Positions 21,901 through 60,165 of a stretch of DNA of 64,000 bases are shown here, piece by piece. Origin of the DNA: Cristatella mucedo. Taxonomy: Eukaryota > Bryozoa > Phylactolaemata > Cristatellidae. A program made the translations under genes and the position numbers. The stretch spans positions 197,501 through 261,500 of the forward strand of contig WPIO01000099.1 of the NCBI GenBank assembly GCA_009760855.2, written 5' to 3'. The notes under the pieces were generated by a model. That model did not search any database, was not told the origin of the DNA, and saw only the letters and a program-made list of their open reading frames with translations. How positions within the stretch are numbered: position 1 is the stretch's first letter; each line of letters begins with the position of its first letter.

Positions 21901-23145
21901 GCCGTGCATTGTTGACAAAATTAACGTGCAAAATAGCTTGAAAGCCCTACGATTTCAATTTTTGCACAAATAAATGTGAAATGGGATGACAATCGGCAAT
22001 TCGTGCAGCCAATTTCGTATCAACTTGCCATGGATTGGAGTGAATTGCTGATTCTAGCCGAGCCGTTGCCATAGATTTTCATGAATTGCCCGAGATTGTG
22101 CGAGCGCAATTGCTTAAAATTATGTCGCCGACTTTATGAAGCGCGCTTTGCAACATGCATTAAAAATTGAAGCATTTCGAAATTCATTTCAGAGCATTTT
22201 GCATCAGATTGCTGTAAATCCAGGTATTGGTCGGGCCATTACCGTCAGTTGCAGTGCATTGCTGTCGAATGATCGAGGTGGTTGTAGTGAAGTTGTGGGA
22301 TTACACAATAACCACAAGTAAGAGCAGCGTGCAATCACTATTAGAGCTTAAAGTGTACGTATTCTTGTCGTTTTTCGGCGGGTTTCGGTACATTGACGTA
22401 CTGGCCCGGGCAGTTGCAGTCGGTTGCAGTGCATTGCTGCAGAATGGCCGAGGCAATTACAATGCAAGTACACAATAACCGGAGATTATAGCAGTGTGCA
22501 ATCACACTTAAAGCTACTAGTGTACGCGTTCTGGTCGCTGTGTAGCAGATTGCAGCGGATTTCGGCGGATTGAGGTTGATTGCTGTATGAGACCGGGTCG
22601 TTGCAGTGGATTGCAATTCAGTGCATGAGAATGCGTGTGCACAATGGAGCGAGATTCTTATGGATGCACTTTGAACTGGGTCTAGTCCTATACGCAATGT
22701 CAATTAGAGCTTCACGATGGCGATTTGATGATGATTTGCAGTGGAATAGGTTGGATTTCGGTAGTTTTCCAGGTCATTTGAGGTGATTGCCGTCCATTGC
22801 CACAGTGCGAGGTTGCACAATTTTCATATTTTACGTGGTTGTGCACACAGCAGGGTGCACTTTAATATGCAATAAAAACTGGAGCTCTGCGCAATGCATT
22901 TCGATTTTTTATGCGGTGGATTCTGTAGATTGAAGTGGATTGAGGTATTGGCCCGGGCTACTGCAATCGATTGCAGCACATTGCACGAGAACGGCCATGC
23001 CAATGCAATTGAAATTTCTTAGTGCAATTGTCGCAGAGTGTGCTGTCATATGCAATCAAAAATGGAGCTGTTTCGATCAGGATTTCTTTCGTTGCATGGT
23101 GGAATGCAGTGGATTTTGGTAGATTTCGGTAATTCGTCGAACCCA
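18930..23145 (+). repeat. Degenerate ~175-bp tandem array, split by LINE A
   Basis: A core of spaced ATTGCC hexamers (typically GTTGCCGTCGATTGCCGTG) recurs near 18991, 19161, 19311, 19486, 19641, 19817 and 20004. After the LINE A insertion it recurs near 21881, 22061, 22232, 22405, 22592, 22771 and 22950. Spacing is 150-187 bp. Between cores the units share weaker elements such as a CACTTTTAATGCAG-like segment and an AATTTC/GATTTC run before the core. Right-hand units replace ATTGCC by TTGCAG. No long open frame is conserved among units. Confidence 0.8.
20196..21876 (+). mobile_element. LINE A inserted into the tandem array
   Basis: Starts at the conserved FQKSVVMPLLKKA region and contains [41 protein letters not shown] (about 20750), HWLPVKQRID, the tail stem near 21805-21845 and (ATT)n at 21856-21876. 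ORF2 is interrupted by a stop at 20849-20851 beside a local duplication (TTTGCTTTGAT repeated near 20778-20810). One of the better RT copies here. Confidence 0.93.
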
Positions 23146-23154
23146 CGAGTGTGC

Positions 23155-23462
23155 ACCTCTGACTAAGCTCGCTGTGGCCCTCCCCCAGACTGCTTGTGGT
23201 TTACCCCTGACATTAAGCTAGCTAGGCCTACTAAGCGCAAGCTTGAAAAATGATACAAAAGATTAGGACTGACTGTCTACCGTTAGGCATTCGATGACTA
23301 ATGTAGGTCGTATCGATCGATCCTAGCAAAGGTCAAGTCTAGCTTCTGTGAAAACTGTTAAATCACAGATGCACAATCCAAAAATGCTGATGTCGACGAT
23401 CAACCATCTCTTCATCCGCTCCCAGGTTAGCTCCTTACCTGATGATATCTGCGATGATCTAG
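23155..23462 (+). mobile_element. LINE A endonuclease-RT linker fragment
   Basis: Matches the LINE A copy at 34.3-34.6 kb: QMHNPKMLMSTINHL, then RSQVSSLPDD. Frames before it are broken. It stops abruptly where a hAT-like end begins. Confidence 0.75.
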
Positions 23463-23464
23463 CA

Positions 23465-23545
23465 CAGAGTTTGGCAAACTCCGGCCTTTAGGCCAGAACC
23501 GGCCTAGTAACCTGCTCCAGTCCGGCCTAGCGGCCCCCAGTTGTT
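23465..23545. mobile_element. Possible hAT-type transposon end
   Basis: CAGAGTTTGGCAAACTCCGG at the border is a typical start of hAT terminal inverted repeats, followed by GGCC-rich palindromic sequence. A matching opposite end was not clearly found (a weak candidate ends near 23696), so this may be a solo fragment. Confidence 0.35.
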
Positions 23546-23809
23546 TATCGATGGATCCGTAGCCTAATTGAGTTGTAGCGGTTTTCTTCCCCTTCACTAT
23601 AGAGGTACTTTGACTTACGTATTATTATTGACTGACGAGTTTTTGAGGCGCGCGGCCTCTCTCGGCCGCACTTTGCTTTGAGTTGAGAGTCACTGGTTAT
23701 TGAGCTTGATTGTGTAAGATTTTAGAACTGCGACTTGGCTTTGCAAACGGGTTGCGGCCGCACACCGTAGCCGTGACGGATTTGTGCCAGACAGTTTTAA
23801 CGAGTACAA

Positions 23810-24106
23810 ATGGGTGTGCCAGCAGGGCAAGTAAGAGGGTTAAGAGAGGAACAGCGTGTAATTGTTAAGGCTCTTAAGAGAAGGGCAGCCGGCGGAAGAC
23901 GCTCCGACGGCCAGTGCGTGACGTCAAGCGAGAGCCTGGCGGTTCCCTCCACGACCGACTCGAGGAGCGAGCCTTCGGGTTTGAAACCAACTACGGCAGG
24001 AACCTCTGCAGTAAGTAGTTTACTTAGCCTTTACCGTCGTCTTAGAGATCGTCGCGTAACTAAAGACAATCGGCGCGTCCGCAAAAAGGCCCGGCCAGTA
24101 AACTGA
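23810..24106 (+). other. Unassigned 98-codon open frame
   Basis: ATG at 23810 follows a moderately GC-rich leader. The product is basic, with an Arg/Lys-rich end (RVRKKARPVN) and a Ser/Thr-rich middle, and stops just before a long (AT)n tract. It might be a small gene, a remnant of a retroelement 5' region, or chance. No domain recognised. Confidence 0.18.
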
Positions 24107-24109
24107 GCA

Positions 24110-24110
<1 letters not shown>

Positions 24111-24181
<71 letters not shown>
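24111..24181. repeat. (TA)n microsatellite
   Basis: About 71 bp of uninterrupted TA dinucleotides. Confidence 0.97.
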
Positions 24182-24183
<2 letters not shown>

Positions 24184-24210
24184 AAGTTATAAACGGCAGT
24201 TTGTTCCTGG

Positions 24211-24350
24211 GTGTACGATTTATATAGCGCCCCAAGAGAACTTAATCTCTATTCAGGCGCTTCGCGTATGCCTCGGGGCTCGAGCCCACGATCTCAACCA
24301 GACCTTAGCCGGGGCGAGCACCTTAACCGCTGGACCAAACAGGCTCGGCA
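24211..24350 (-). mobile_element. SINE A copy
   Basis: Reverse complement: GGTCCAGCGGTTAAGGTGCT, B-box-like GGGCTCGAGCCC, tail GAATAGAGATTAAGTTCTCT then GGGGCGC. Well preserved. Confidence 0.85.
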
Positions 24351-25105
24351 ATTCCTTGGAACGCCTCCGTCTCCACGTGTTATTTGTCTTTACGCTCTGT
24401 TGTAGAGGATTTGTGAAAAATATTCGTTTTGTATTAGTAAATTTTGTAATTTCGAAACGTCACATCAATACACAGTGTTTTTTGAGGGTCCGGAGTGGAT
24501 TAATGGCATTTCAATTCATTCTCATGAGGACAATTGATTTGACATAGAACTACTTTGAGTTACCGGCTCCGTTACGGGACGAATTGAATTCGTACGTCAA
24601 GGTTGTACTGCACTGCTGGTTGCACAGCAAGCTGTGGCTCCTGGGTTTTTCTGTACCACTGATCTCTCGCGCTTGTATGAAACAGAAGCATCTGACTGGG
24701 GAGGGAGGATAAATAGTGTTGTAAGCAAATTTACTCTCTGGTCTCGGTTTATGCACTGTTTACCTTAGTCAATGAGTGTGTTGTGCGTACGTGTATGTGC
24801 TGCGACGTGCAAAGCAATTTTACTTTATGGTCTCATTACCGAAGTTTTATTTCCAAACAGTAACGCCAACTACTTCGTGGACTAAGCTCAGAATCATCTA
24901 AGTTGGCCAAAAATTACAGCTTTAATGACGATGTTGGTAGCCTAGAAGGATTTCGAAAGCAAGACATGCTCTGGTACTGAACTCTAGAACGTAAGGGTAC
25001 GTACGATAAGTGAACATATTCCAAGCCTTGGCTCTGGTCAGAACATCTGGTATACAGTATCTCTCAATAAAGACGCGAGTTTCCGATCCTACACACAAGT
25101 AAAAT
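24351..25105. other. Intergenic sequence without a recognised feature
   Basis: AT-rich unique DNA; no open frame with a recognisable domain. Confidence 0.4.
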
Positions 25106-25275
25106 ACTAGCTGATTAAACAGCCTCTTTTTGTATAGCGACCGAAGAGCCTTTACGGCTATCACCACCGCTTGCAGTGGCGATAAAGGATCTTCCACCGC
25201 AGGAATCGAAGCCACGGCCTCGGGACCGAGGTCGTGAAAGCAACCACCTTACCTAGTGTGCCATCACGGCTCACA
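25106..25275 (-). mobile_element. SINE B copy, well preserved
   Basis: Begins CTAGCTGATTAAACAGCCTC (tail side) and ends at GTGCCATCACGGCTCAC (head side). The inner CACCACCGCTTGCAGTGGCG segment matches the copies at 48.3 and 63.8 kb. Confidence 0.87.
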
Positions 25276-25410
25276 ATAGTATAACAAACAGTACATCTTC
25301 ATCTGTAATTAAGGCCAAGCAAACTGTTGTCACAAGGCTAGTGAATCACGGCAGGGTCTTTGCATTATGGGCAGCCATAATTACCTTGCAATGTAATCGC
25401 TGCTCTCGAA

Positions 25411-25645
25411 GGCAGTAAGATGGTGGACAGTAAGATGGTGGACAGTAAGATGGTGGACAGTAAGATGGTGGACAGTAAGATGGTGGACAGTAAGATGGTG
25501 GACAGTAAGATGGTGGACAGTAAGATGGTGGACAGTAAGATGGTGGGCAGTAAGATGGTGGACAGTAAGATGGTGGACAGTAAGATGGTGGGCAGTAAGA
25601 TGGTGGGCAGTGGACAGAAAGAAGGTTGAAAGTAAGATAGTGGAC
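25411..25645. repeat. 15-bp minisatellite, about 13 units
   Basis: Unit AGTAAGATGGTGGAC repeated in register from about 25413 to 25612, with a few units carrying GGGC in place of GGAC and a diverged unit at 25630-25645. Because 15 is a multiple of 3, several frames stay open on both strands; these are not genes. Confidence 0.97.
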
Positions 25646-26404
25646 AACTTGGCTGCAGATATGAGTGATAAGCTGAACTACCCTGGTCCACAGACATGCA
25701 ACCGCGTCCCTAATGTGTAGGAGTAAATCGCTTTGGCGAGAGAAGTGATCTTTCGTATGAAAGAATCGATGTGTGTAAAAAAAAAGCTTCCTCCTCACCA
25801 GTGCGTAATTCCCAAATAAGTAGCGTATTCTGAAGTGAAAGGTCAGTAGCGATCCCCAGTTTTTGCTGTGAACGAATTTACACACAAGTTGTGAAATCAC
25901 GATGCAGAGGCAGAAGTCATGAACCTAATCAGTCACGTAAGGCCTGCCGTTTAGTTCATTTTTATATTTCAGATATAATTGATTTGAAATATTGAAGCAA
26001 TTGAAATTGCAATGAATCAGTTAAAGCTATAATATTGACCTGCATACATTGATCAATCGGGAATCAGTTTATATTGGCATTCGAAGTTCGTTTGGGGCAG
26101 GTCCTGTGCTATTAGTGCCAAGCATTTTCTGTGAATTTGAATTAGTCGTGCGCCTGAAGGCCTTGCTTATTTTCGATATGCTTTATATAAGGTATGCTGG
26201 AGGACCAATTGATGCCATTCAGTTTGAAACTCAGACCAACATTCGAAAAGATTGTGATTGACCATTGTGACTGTTTGCTTGTTGGTCAGGCCACGCCCAC
26301 TCCTCAGGCCAGGCTGAAGTGGGCGCGGTCTCTTCTGGCCTAGTGTGCTTTCTTGACCTCCTGAAATGGCCCTAGTATATAGCTCTGAAAGATTTGCCGA
26401 CATT
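25646..26404. other. Intergenic sequence without a recognised feature
   Basis: Includes an imperfect inverted pair of GGCC-rich stretches at about 26290-26340 (AGGCCACGCCCACTCC against GAAGTGGGCGCGG...GGCCT). Otherwise nothing seen. Confidence 0.35.
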
Positions 26405-26928
26405 TGATCGTGCTGCTTGCTTCTCTAGCTTCTTTGTCCAGAAGATAGACAAGATCAGGGAGTCCATTCCTGTGATGGCCGCATCACCCTAGAATTCGGT
26501 CTATCGATTCCTTACAGGACCTCAATGTTTACATTCAACCAGGTCACTAGTGACCTCGTCTTAAAGTTTATATCCAAATCAAAGAAGACGATAAGTCCTT
26601 GGACCCTAATCCAACTGTCGTGCTCCTACATTGCGTTGACCTGCTGATGCCATGCATAACTGACATCATTAATGTGTCATTAGCCTCAGATCATGTCTCA
26701 GCACTTTTCAAAAATCTGTAGTCATGCCACTACTCAAGAAAGCGACACTAGACAAAGAGAACTTGAGCAACTTCCGCCCAATCTCCTTTCGAAAATTCTT
26801 ATCAAAGACACTGGAACGAGTCGTGGCAGACCAGCTGAGCTCATATATTGAAACTTCAAACATTGCTAGTAAGTTCTAGTCTAGCTTTAGAGCTAAGAAA
26901 TCCACAGAGGCAGCATTGTATCTCCGTC

Positions 26929-27418
26929 AGTAACTCCACAAAGTCATAAAGACCATGTGGGTGTTACGCAGGAGAGTTTTGGATAGCACACTCACAGCCT
27001 AAGCGGCTTTCGGTACGCATTCGGTAGCCAACAGACTTCGTCTCACGCAACAAAGAGAAAGTGGGAAGCATAGCAGAGTTAGGAGAGCAGTTGAGGTAGT
27101 GAGTAGCATAGAAGTAGCAGTTCAGGACCGCTGAAAAAGATGTGCGATAGTCGGCAGTTGGAGAGTAGATGTCGTTGCGTATTTAGCGAGACTGCAACTT
27201 ACCCAAAACGCCATGTTGATGAATGCACCGTCAGACTTGTTGAAGTCGTTAGCCTCTTTCAGTGAATACGAGGCACAGGACCTGAGGGCGCGAACAGGCT
27301 GAAACTGATGCAGCAGTTCAGCTAGGTACGAAGGAGCCAAGCCGTGGCGGGCCTTGTGGGTCAGCGTAAGAACTTTGCTCTGTATCCTTTGCTCAACCGG
27401 CAACCATCCTAGCTCTTT
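26929..27418 (-). mobile_element. LINE B 3' fragment inserted in LINE A
   Basis: Minus-oriented LINE B 3' end flanked by a 6-bp target duplication GCATTG (26923-26928 and 27419-27424). Internal bases 27181-27274 do not match other LINE B copies and replace about 112 bp of the usual sequence. Confidence 0.9.
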
Positions 27419-28356
27419 GCATTGGTTCGGTTGTACAACGACCTACTTAGGAATGCAGACATAGGTCGAGTGTCTCTGCTTGCTTTGCTCGATCTTTCGG
27501 CAGCTTTTGATACCATCGATCACCAAGTTCTTCTAGAGCGCCTCTCATCTCGCCTGGGCATCACTGGCACTGCTCTGCAGTGGTTCAGGTCCTATCTCAG
27601 TGGGAGACTCCAGGGTATTGATGTGAATGAACAAAGATCATCCGAGGTACCTCTGAAATATGGGGTACCTCAGGGCTCCGTGCTAGGTCCGGTTCTTTTC
27701 ACGGTTTATAATCTCCCTCTTGCCGATGTTATTGCCAAGTATAATATCTAGGCTTTCCCTTATATGCGAATGACATTCAGGTGTACCTTTTCATTGATCC
27801 CCCCCAGCCCTCGAGCACGTTGAATTGTCTCAACTCACCTGCTGCAGTATTGATGACATCCACACATGGATGGTAGCAAGTTGTCTTAAATTGAACTTAT
27901 AAGCAAAGCAAGTGTGATTCAGAAATAGGAAATGCTAACGCTCAAAATCGACTCTGCCAGCATATCTCCCGTTGGATCTTCAAGACATCTATGTGTCGTG
28001 TTTCAATGCGAAATTTTATTAGAAAACCAAACAGCTCCACAGTAATTTCTGCTTAGTTTGAGCTACATAATATTGCTAAAAGTCGGCATTGTTTAAACAG
28101 GGATACCACATCTAAATTTGTCCATTCATTTGACATCCCGTCTTGACTTCTGCAACTCACTGCTTGCTGATCTACCGGCATGTGCAACCAGGCGCTTACA
28201 GCTGGTGAAAAACTCTACCAGTCAAGCAACGGATCGAATTCAGGGTTTTGGTCAATCACTTTCAGGTCCCTTCATTCTTTGGCTCCAGCCTAGCTATATG
28301 ATCTACTCCCCCTACCAGGCCAAGCATCGTACTACCGGCTTTCCGGAATCTAACTT

Positions 28357-28445
28357 CACTTTGCAGCAAATATAAAGCGCCTAGAGAGAGATTAAGTTCT
28401 CTGAGGGCGCTTTATCAAGTGAATTATTATTATTATTATTATTAT
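28357..28445 (+). mobile_element. Very short LINE A tail insertion
   Basis: Only the last ~80 bp of LINE A (end of 3' UTR, tail stem, (ATT)n), interrupting older LINE A codons. TAACT occurs on both sides, consistent with a target duplication. Confidence 0.75.
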
Positions 28446-28830
28446 TAACTGTTTATCTATACCTCGTACAAACGTCAAATTTTTTCGAGAACGTGCTTTA
28501 GTTCGTATGCTCCGAAAGCCAGGAACTCACTCCCGACCTGGGCCACGACATCTCCTGACTTGACCACATTTATTTATCGCTGAATTTATTGGGTCTATGT
28601 GATCCGTCCTCTAGGTGCTTATGCGTTCTAGCGCCTATTGGATATTTATTTGTAAGTGTAATCAGGTATACAGAGGCATATGCACATGGCAGTGTGCATG
28701 CATGAGCGTCGTTAAGCCCATTTTCATAGCAGTCGAGGCTCTGTCCTCATTTAATTAAATTGTGTTATGCTATATGTTGAATATGCCACATAAGATACAC
28801 CTGGCCCATGTCAGTCTTTTATGAGGTCAT

Positions 28831-29311
28831 CGAGGCCCGCCACGGCTCGGCTCCTTCGTGCCTAGCTGAACTGCTGCATCAGTTTCAGCCTGCTCGCGCC
28901 CTCAGGTCCTGTGTGGACAATAAGTTAGCTGTTCCATTCCTCCGCCTAAAGACCGTTGGCGACAGAAGCTTTAGCCTCTGCAGGTCCTAGACTGTGGAAC
29001 TCGCTTCCACAATTCTTACGCAATGACAGCTACTCTCCAACTGCCGGCAATGGCTCATCATTTTCAGCGGGGGTCATCCGCTGCTAATTCCATGCTGCTC
29101 ACTACCTCAACTGCTCTCCTGAATCTGCTATGCTTCCCACTTTCTCTTTGTTGCGTGAGACGAAGTCTGTTGGCTACCGAATGCGTACCGAAAGCCGCTT
29201 AAGGTGTGAGTGCGCTATACAAAACTCTCCTGCGTAACACCCACATGGTCTTTATGACTTTGTGGAGTTACAGACGGAGATACATTACATTGCATTACAT
29301 TGCATTACATT
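28831..29311 (+). mobile_element. LINE B 3' end
   Basis: From [19 protein letters not shown] through GDRSFS and the 3' UTR to a (ACATT)/(GCATT) tail at 29282-29311. Confidence 0.9.
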
Positions 29312-30581
29312 TGACGCGTTGAGGTGAGTAATTTTGCACTTTAGACGAGGGCACGTTCACTGTGCCATTCTCGCACAACTGAGATCGGTGTGCCGCAAAT
29401 TTCGTAGTCTGCGAAAACCAAAATTGTTCAGCTGCAGTAAGTGCACTGAACGTGTGTATTTTGAGTGGGCTTTATATGTATAAATTATATGCATATCTTT
29501 TTTCACATTTATTTTTACACAGAACATATATATTAAAATGCTAGAACAAATTACGGCATCTTAGTCGGAAGAGATCTGCAATGCAGTAACAACGCAGTCA
29601 CTCTGACGTCTGACCTTAGCCGAAGAAGATCTGCGACGGAGTAACAACACACTCTATCTGGCTATATTGATTTATAGATGCAGATACATTAATTACGATC
29701 CATAGCGTTCCTTGGAGCCGACTTTGAAGAACGAAACCGTCCCGAGGAAGCTCCGACGCGGCGCGGTGGAGCTCAAGCGCCCAATTACGCCTGCAGCCGT
29801 CTACCCGTCAGCGCCCGCCGCCGACAGAAGCCGCGGTGACTGCTGCTCGCGAGCGGCGCTCTTTCTAGCCATTGTTCTTGCCTAACTTAACGCGCTTGCT
29901 TCGCAATCTTGCCCTGCAATCGGCGTCGCCGTTTGACGTTTGGCGTTCGGAGCGGTTGTTTCGGGGACGCTTGTGTTGCGGCAGGCCACAACACAAGTGC
30001 GCCAATGAATGTAGCTGAGCTCCAGCTGACTGCCACCGCTCAGAAATAATGAGGCCGCGCCGCCGCCGCCGCAGCGACAGCAAGTCACATTGAGGCCATT
30101 GAGCATTATTCCTGAGTGAAGGGTACTTGAAGGCGCCCGCAGCGCCTATTGTAGCTGCAATTCGTCGGAGGGCCGGGGTTGCGGCTGCTCGCCTGCTCGC
30201 AAATGAACTAATGCAGGACTCGTGCTACCCATTTTTGACTCCTCCAGCAGTGCTGCAAGTGCTGAGCCGAGCGACCAAGCGACCAAGCCAAGTTTGATCT
30301 CCAGCAAAATCTTGATCCGGCGCTCGCTCGCTCGCTCGTCGGCTGGTGGCTTCGAGAGCTAGCTTAACTGTTCGCCATTACATACGCTGCTGACGTGGCT
30401 TACGTCGATGGAATCCGATGGCATCGTCACGATACGACTCGAAGCGACACGATTGGTAATCGCTCAAGTGAACGAGCAGAGTGCTGCATGCGCACCGTCT
30501 AGATACGAGTCCAGTGCCGCTCTCACCACCGCTCGTACTGGGCTCCAGTCGGTCGCCTGCTCGAAAGCAACGCCGCTACGG
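29312..30581 (+). promoter_or_regulatory. Upstream region of the CUB/LDLa gene, GC-rich from about 29700
   Basis: AT-rich until about 29690, then CpG-rich up to the start codon of the plus-strand receptor gene, with a (CGCT)n run at 30327-30349. Probably contains the promoter and 5' UTR. No TATA box or start site can be fixed by eye. An in-frame ATG at 30408 upstream of the chosen start is also present. Confidence 0.35.
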
Positions 30582-57621
<27,040 letters not shown>

Positions 57622-58184
57622 GCCTCGCGAGGCCTGCCTGCAGGGGGCGCAGCACGCCTCGCAGCCGCGCACGAGCGGCCCCGGCGTATCCGGCACGCCC
57701 GGTAGATGGCGCCACGATAAATGCTCGCCTGCGTTCGCATTCGCAAAGTCGCATGCGGAAGCCACGCGCCGCCGAGGCCGCGCAGCGGGGCAGCTTTGTC
57801 GTTGCAGCGCCGCCGCCTGCGCGGCCGCCGAGAGAGTGGCCGGTGCGTTCCGCTCGAACTCGGTAGCGGTGTCCTGTACAGCGCACGCTACCGCGTACAA
57901 CGCGACGCTTTAAGCCCGAGTCTGAAAGATACCGCTTGAGCTGCAGCCCGGTAGCTATCTAAAACGCCTACGCGTCGCCGCCATGGTTTGCAAGTGCGCT
58001 GCGAGGCTCTGAAAAAATGGCGTCGGTGGAGCTCAAAATCCGCGAGACGACCGAGTGGCTCACGAAGAAGCTGCTGCTGCTGCAGCTGCAGCAGAAGCCG
58101 TACGTTCACCCGGAAAGACAATTTTCTGGTTGCCGCGCTGGCGCGCTTATAAGTCTAAGCATTTCGCATGGCGTAACTTTATGG
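57622..58184 (+). other. Probable 3' UTR and downstream sequence of the receptor gene
   Basis: GC-rich until about 57900, then normal. No canonical AATAAA seen in this stretch, so the transcript end cannot be placed. Confidence 0.4.
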
Positions 58185-58305
58185 GCTCGTGCGTGGTGAC
58201 ACAATTCATAGTATCGCTAGTCGATTGACATGCGTCCTTCCTGGCCTGTGCGAAGTGCCTAGAAAGATATTTAGATCTCTCGGGACGCTGTGTTATATCT
58301 CATCG
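58185..58305 (+). mobile_element. LINE A/SINE tail remnant
   Basis: GAAGTGCCTAGAAAGATATT followed by ATCTCTCGGGACGCTGTGTT is a mutated tail stem. Confidence 0.45.
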
Positions 58306-58439
58306 TTATCTGTATATTATCTATAGATCTACATCTTTATATATCTATCTTTATATAATATATTTACCTCATTGTTATTATCATTTTCCGTTTTCCATAA
58401 GTGTAGCACCTGCCGGTCAGATTCGGATCGCCGTAAGTT

Positions 58440-58530
58440 TAGCCTCTGGCCAGCTTTAAATCCTTCATAAACCGTACGTTCAGTTCATTTGCTCTCAAGC
58501 CATGAACTCACTTCCGTCAGACGTCACGTT
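58440..58530 (+). mobile_element. LINE A C-terminal fragment
   Basis: Shows TTTAAATCCTTCATAAACCG and CTCTCAAGCCATGAACTCAC, the mutated SFGDRAFSSYAPKAWNSLP region. Confidence 0.6.
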
Positions 58531-58534
58531 GTGC

Positions 58535-59032
<498 letters not shown>

Positions 59033-60044
59033 GTCTTCTTTCCGTTATTCCGCAGTACGCAGTAGACTGCCCTACGCCAACGACTATACAACAACGCTCT
59101 ATGTACTGCTGCCGGCCAACGTCAATGCATAGGTCGCCGTCATCTTCATAGGTCGTCTTCAAAATCATATGTAGGAGCTGTAGATTAATGCTCTCCCAAC
59201 TGCATGTATGCAGAAGCAGGCAGAACACTGATGCTGGCTAACAACGGCATGTATTTTTGCAGGCGCCTACAGCGCTCTCCCCCAACGCAGCCGCTCTCTG
59301 CTCTCTGCTGGCCACTCCCACTCCCCTCGACTCCCTCCAAGCCGAGCATGCTCGTCCGCGTGGGTCAGCGGGTAGACAAAGCCGGCCAGACGACAGCTAG
59401 GGCACCGGCCGTCCCAGGGCCGCAACCACCAGCGTTCGACCTTGGGTTGGTGGAGGACGCTACCGGCCTGCCTGCCTGCACCGGCCGCCGATTGCCGGCG
59501 TGCCCAGCGATCCAGAATCGTGCACGCGCGCACGGAAGCATAAACTACAGAAGCTTCCTCTTTCTCGCCATAGCAACGTTCCGTACACGTTAATGTGCTT
59601 ACGGTGAGCTTACGGATTTCCCAGGCCTCGATTTAGCTGACTCGTGAGGTTTATGAAGAGATGAGTTTCGGCAGGGGGAGCTGAAATATGTTCGGACTAG
59701 TAGCGACCGCAGCTCAGCTGGGCTTGGAGAGACGCCGAGCGCGAGCGGTGAAAAATACGAACCGTTTTGGTTCGCGCATATTTGTGGAATCGTCAGGGCT
59801 TTACACTAGGCAACCATTTAGTTGTTATTAGTAGTATCCTTATGTGCGAATTGTCTGATTGTAAAAATGACGTGCACGCTTACCCACTATTTACTACACT
59901 TGGGTTTGCTTGCTACGGATGACCCGGACGAATGTTTGAATTCTTACGTGACCTCTTTCATTTAGTACCTGTAGATAATTGTTGCTTACCTTCTATCAGA
60001 ACTGATTAGAGAGGAACATTTCTGTGGAACTATGACATATAGGG
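59033..60044. other. Intergenic sequence, partly GC-rich
   Basis: A 129-codon frame at 59204-59593 is Pro/Ala-rich without any recognisable domain; compositional. Confidence 0.35.
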
Positions 60045-60165
60045 ACGCCGCACTGCTCGCCCCGACCGAGGTCTGACTGAGGTCATGGGCTCGAGCCCCG
60101 GGGCATATGTGAAGCGCCTGAATAGAGATTAAGTTCTCTTGGGGCGCTATACAAATGAATTATGT
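60045..60165 (+). mobile_element. SINE A copy
   Basis: TCGCCCCGACCGAGGTCTGA, B-box-like GGGCTCGAGCCCC, tail GAATAGAGATTAAGTTCTCT then GGGGCGCTATACAAATGAATT. The head start is missing. Confidence 0.85.

Larger units (their letters stand above)
26405..28650 (+). mobile_element. LINE A, degenerate copy carrying two later insertions
   Basis: 26405-26928 holds the pre-RT region and first RT block. After a LINE B insertion it resumes at 27419 (LYNDLLRNAD, then [18 protein letters not shown] to [13 protein letters not shown]). It decays quickly after 27750, and continues to about 28650 around an inserted short LINE A tail. Many deletions and stops. Confidence 0.85.

Noticed and set aside
25346-25900. 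184-codon repeat protein with PPSYC units, and other frames
   Set aside because: Translation of the 15-bp minisatellite; no start context, no conserved flanks.
59204-59593. 129-codon frame
   Set aside because: Pro/Ala-rich composition without domain, splice sites or context.
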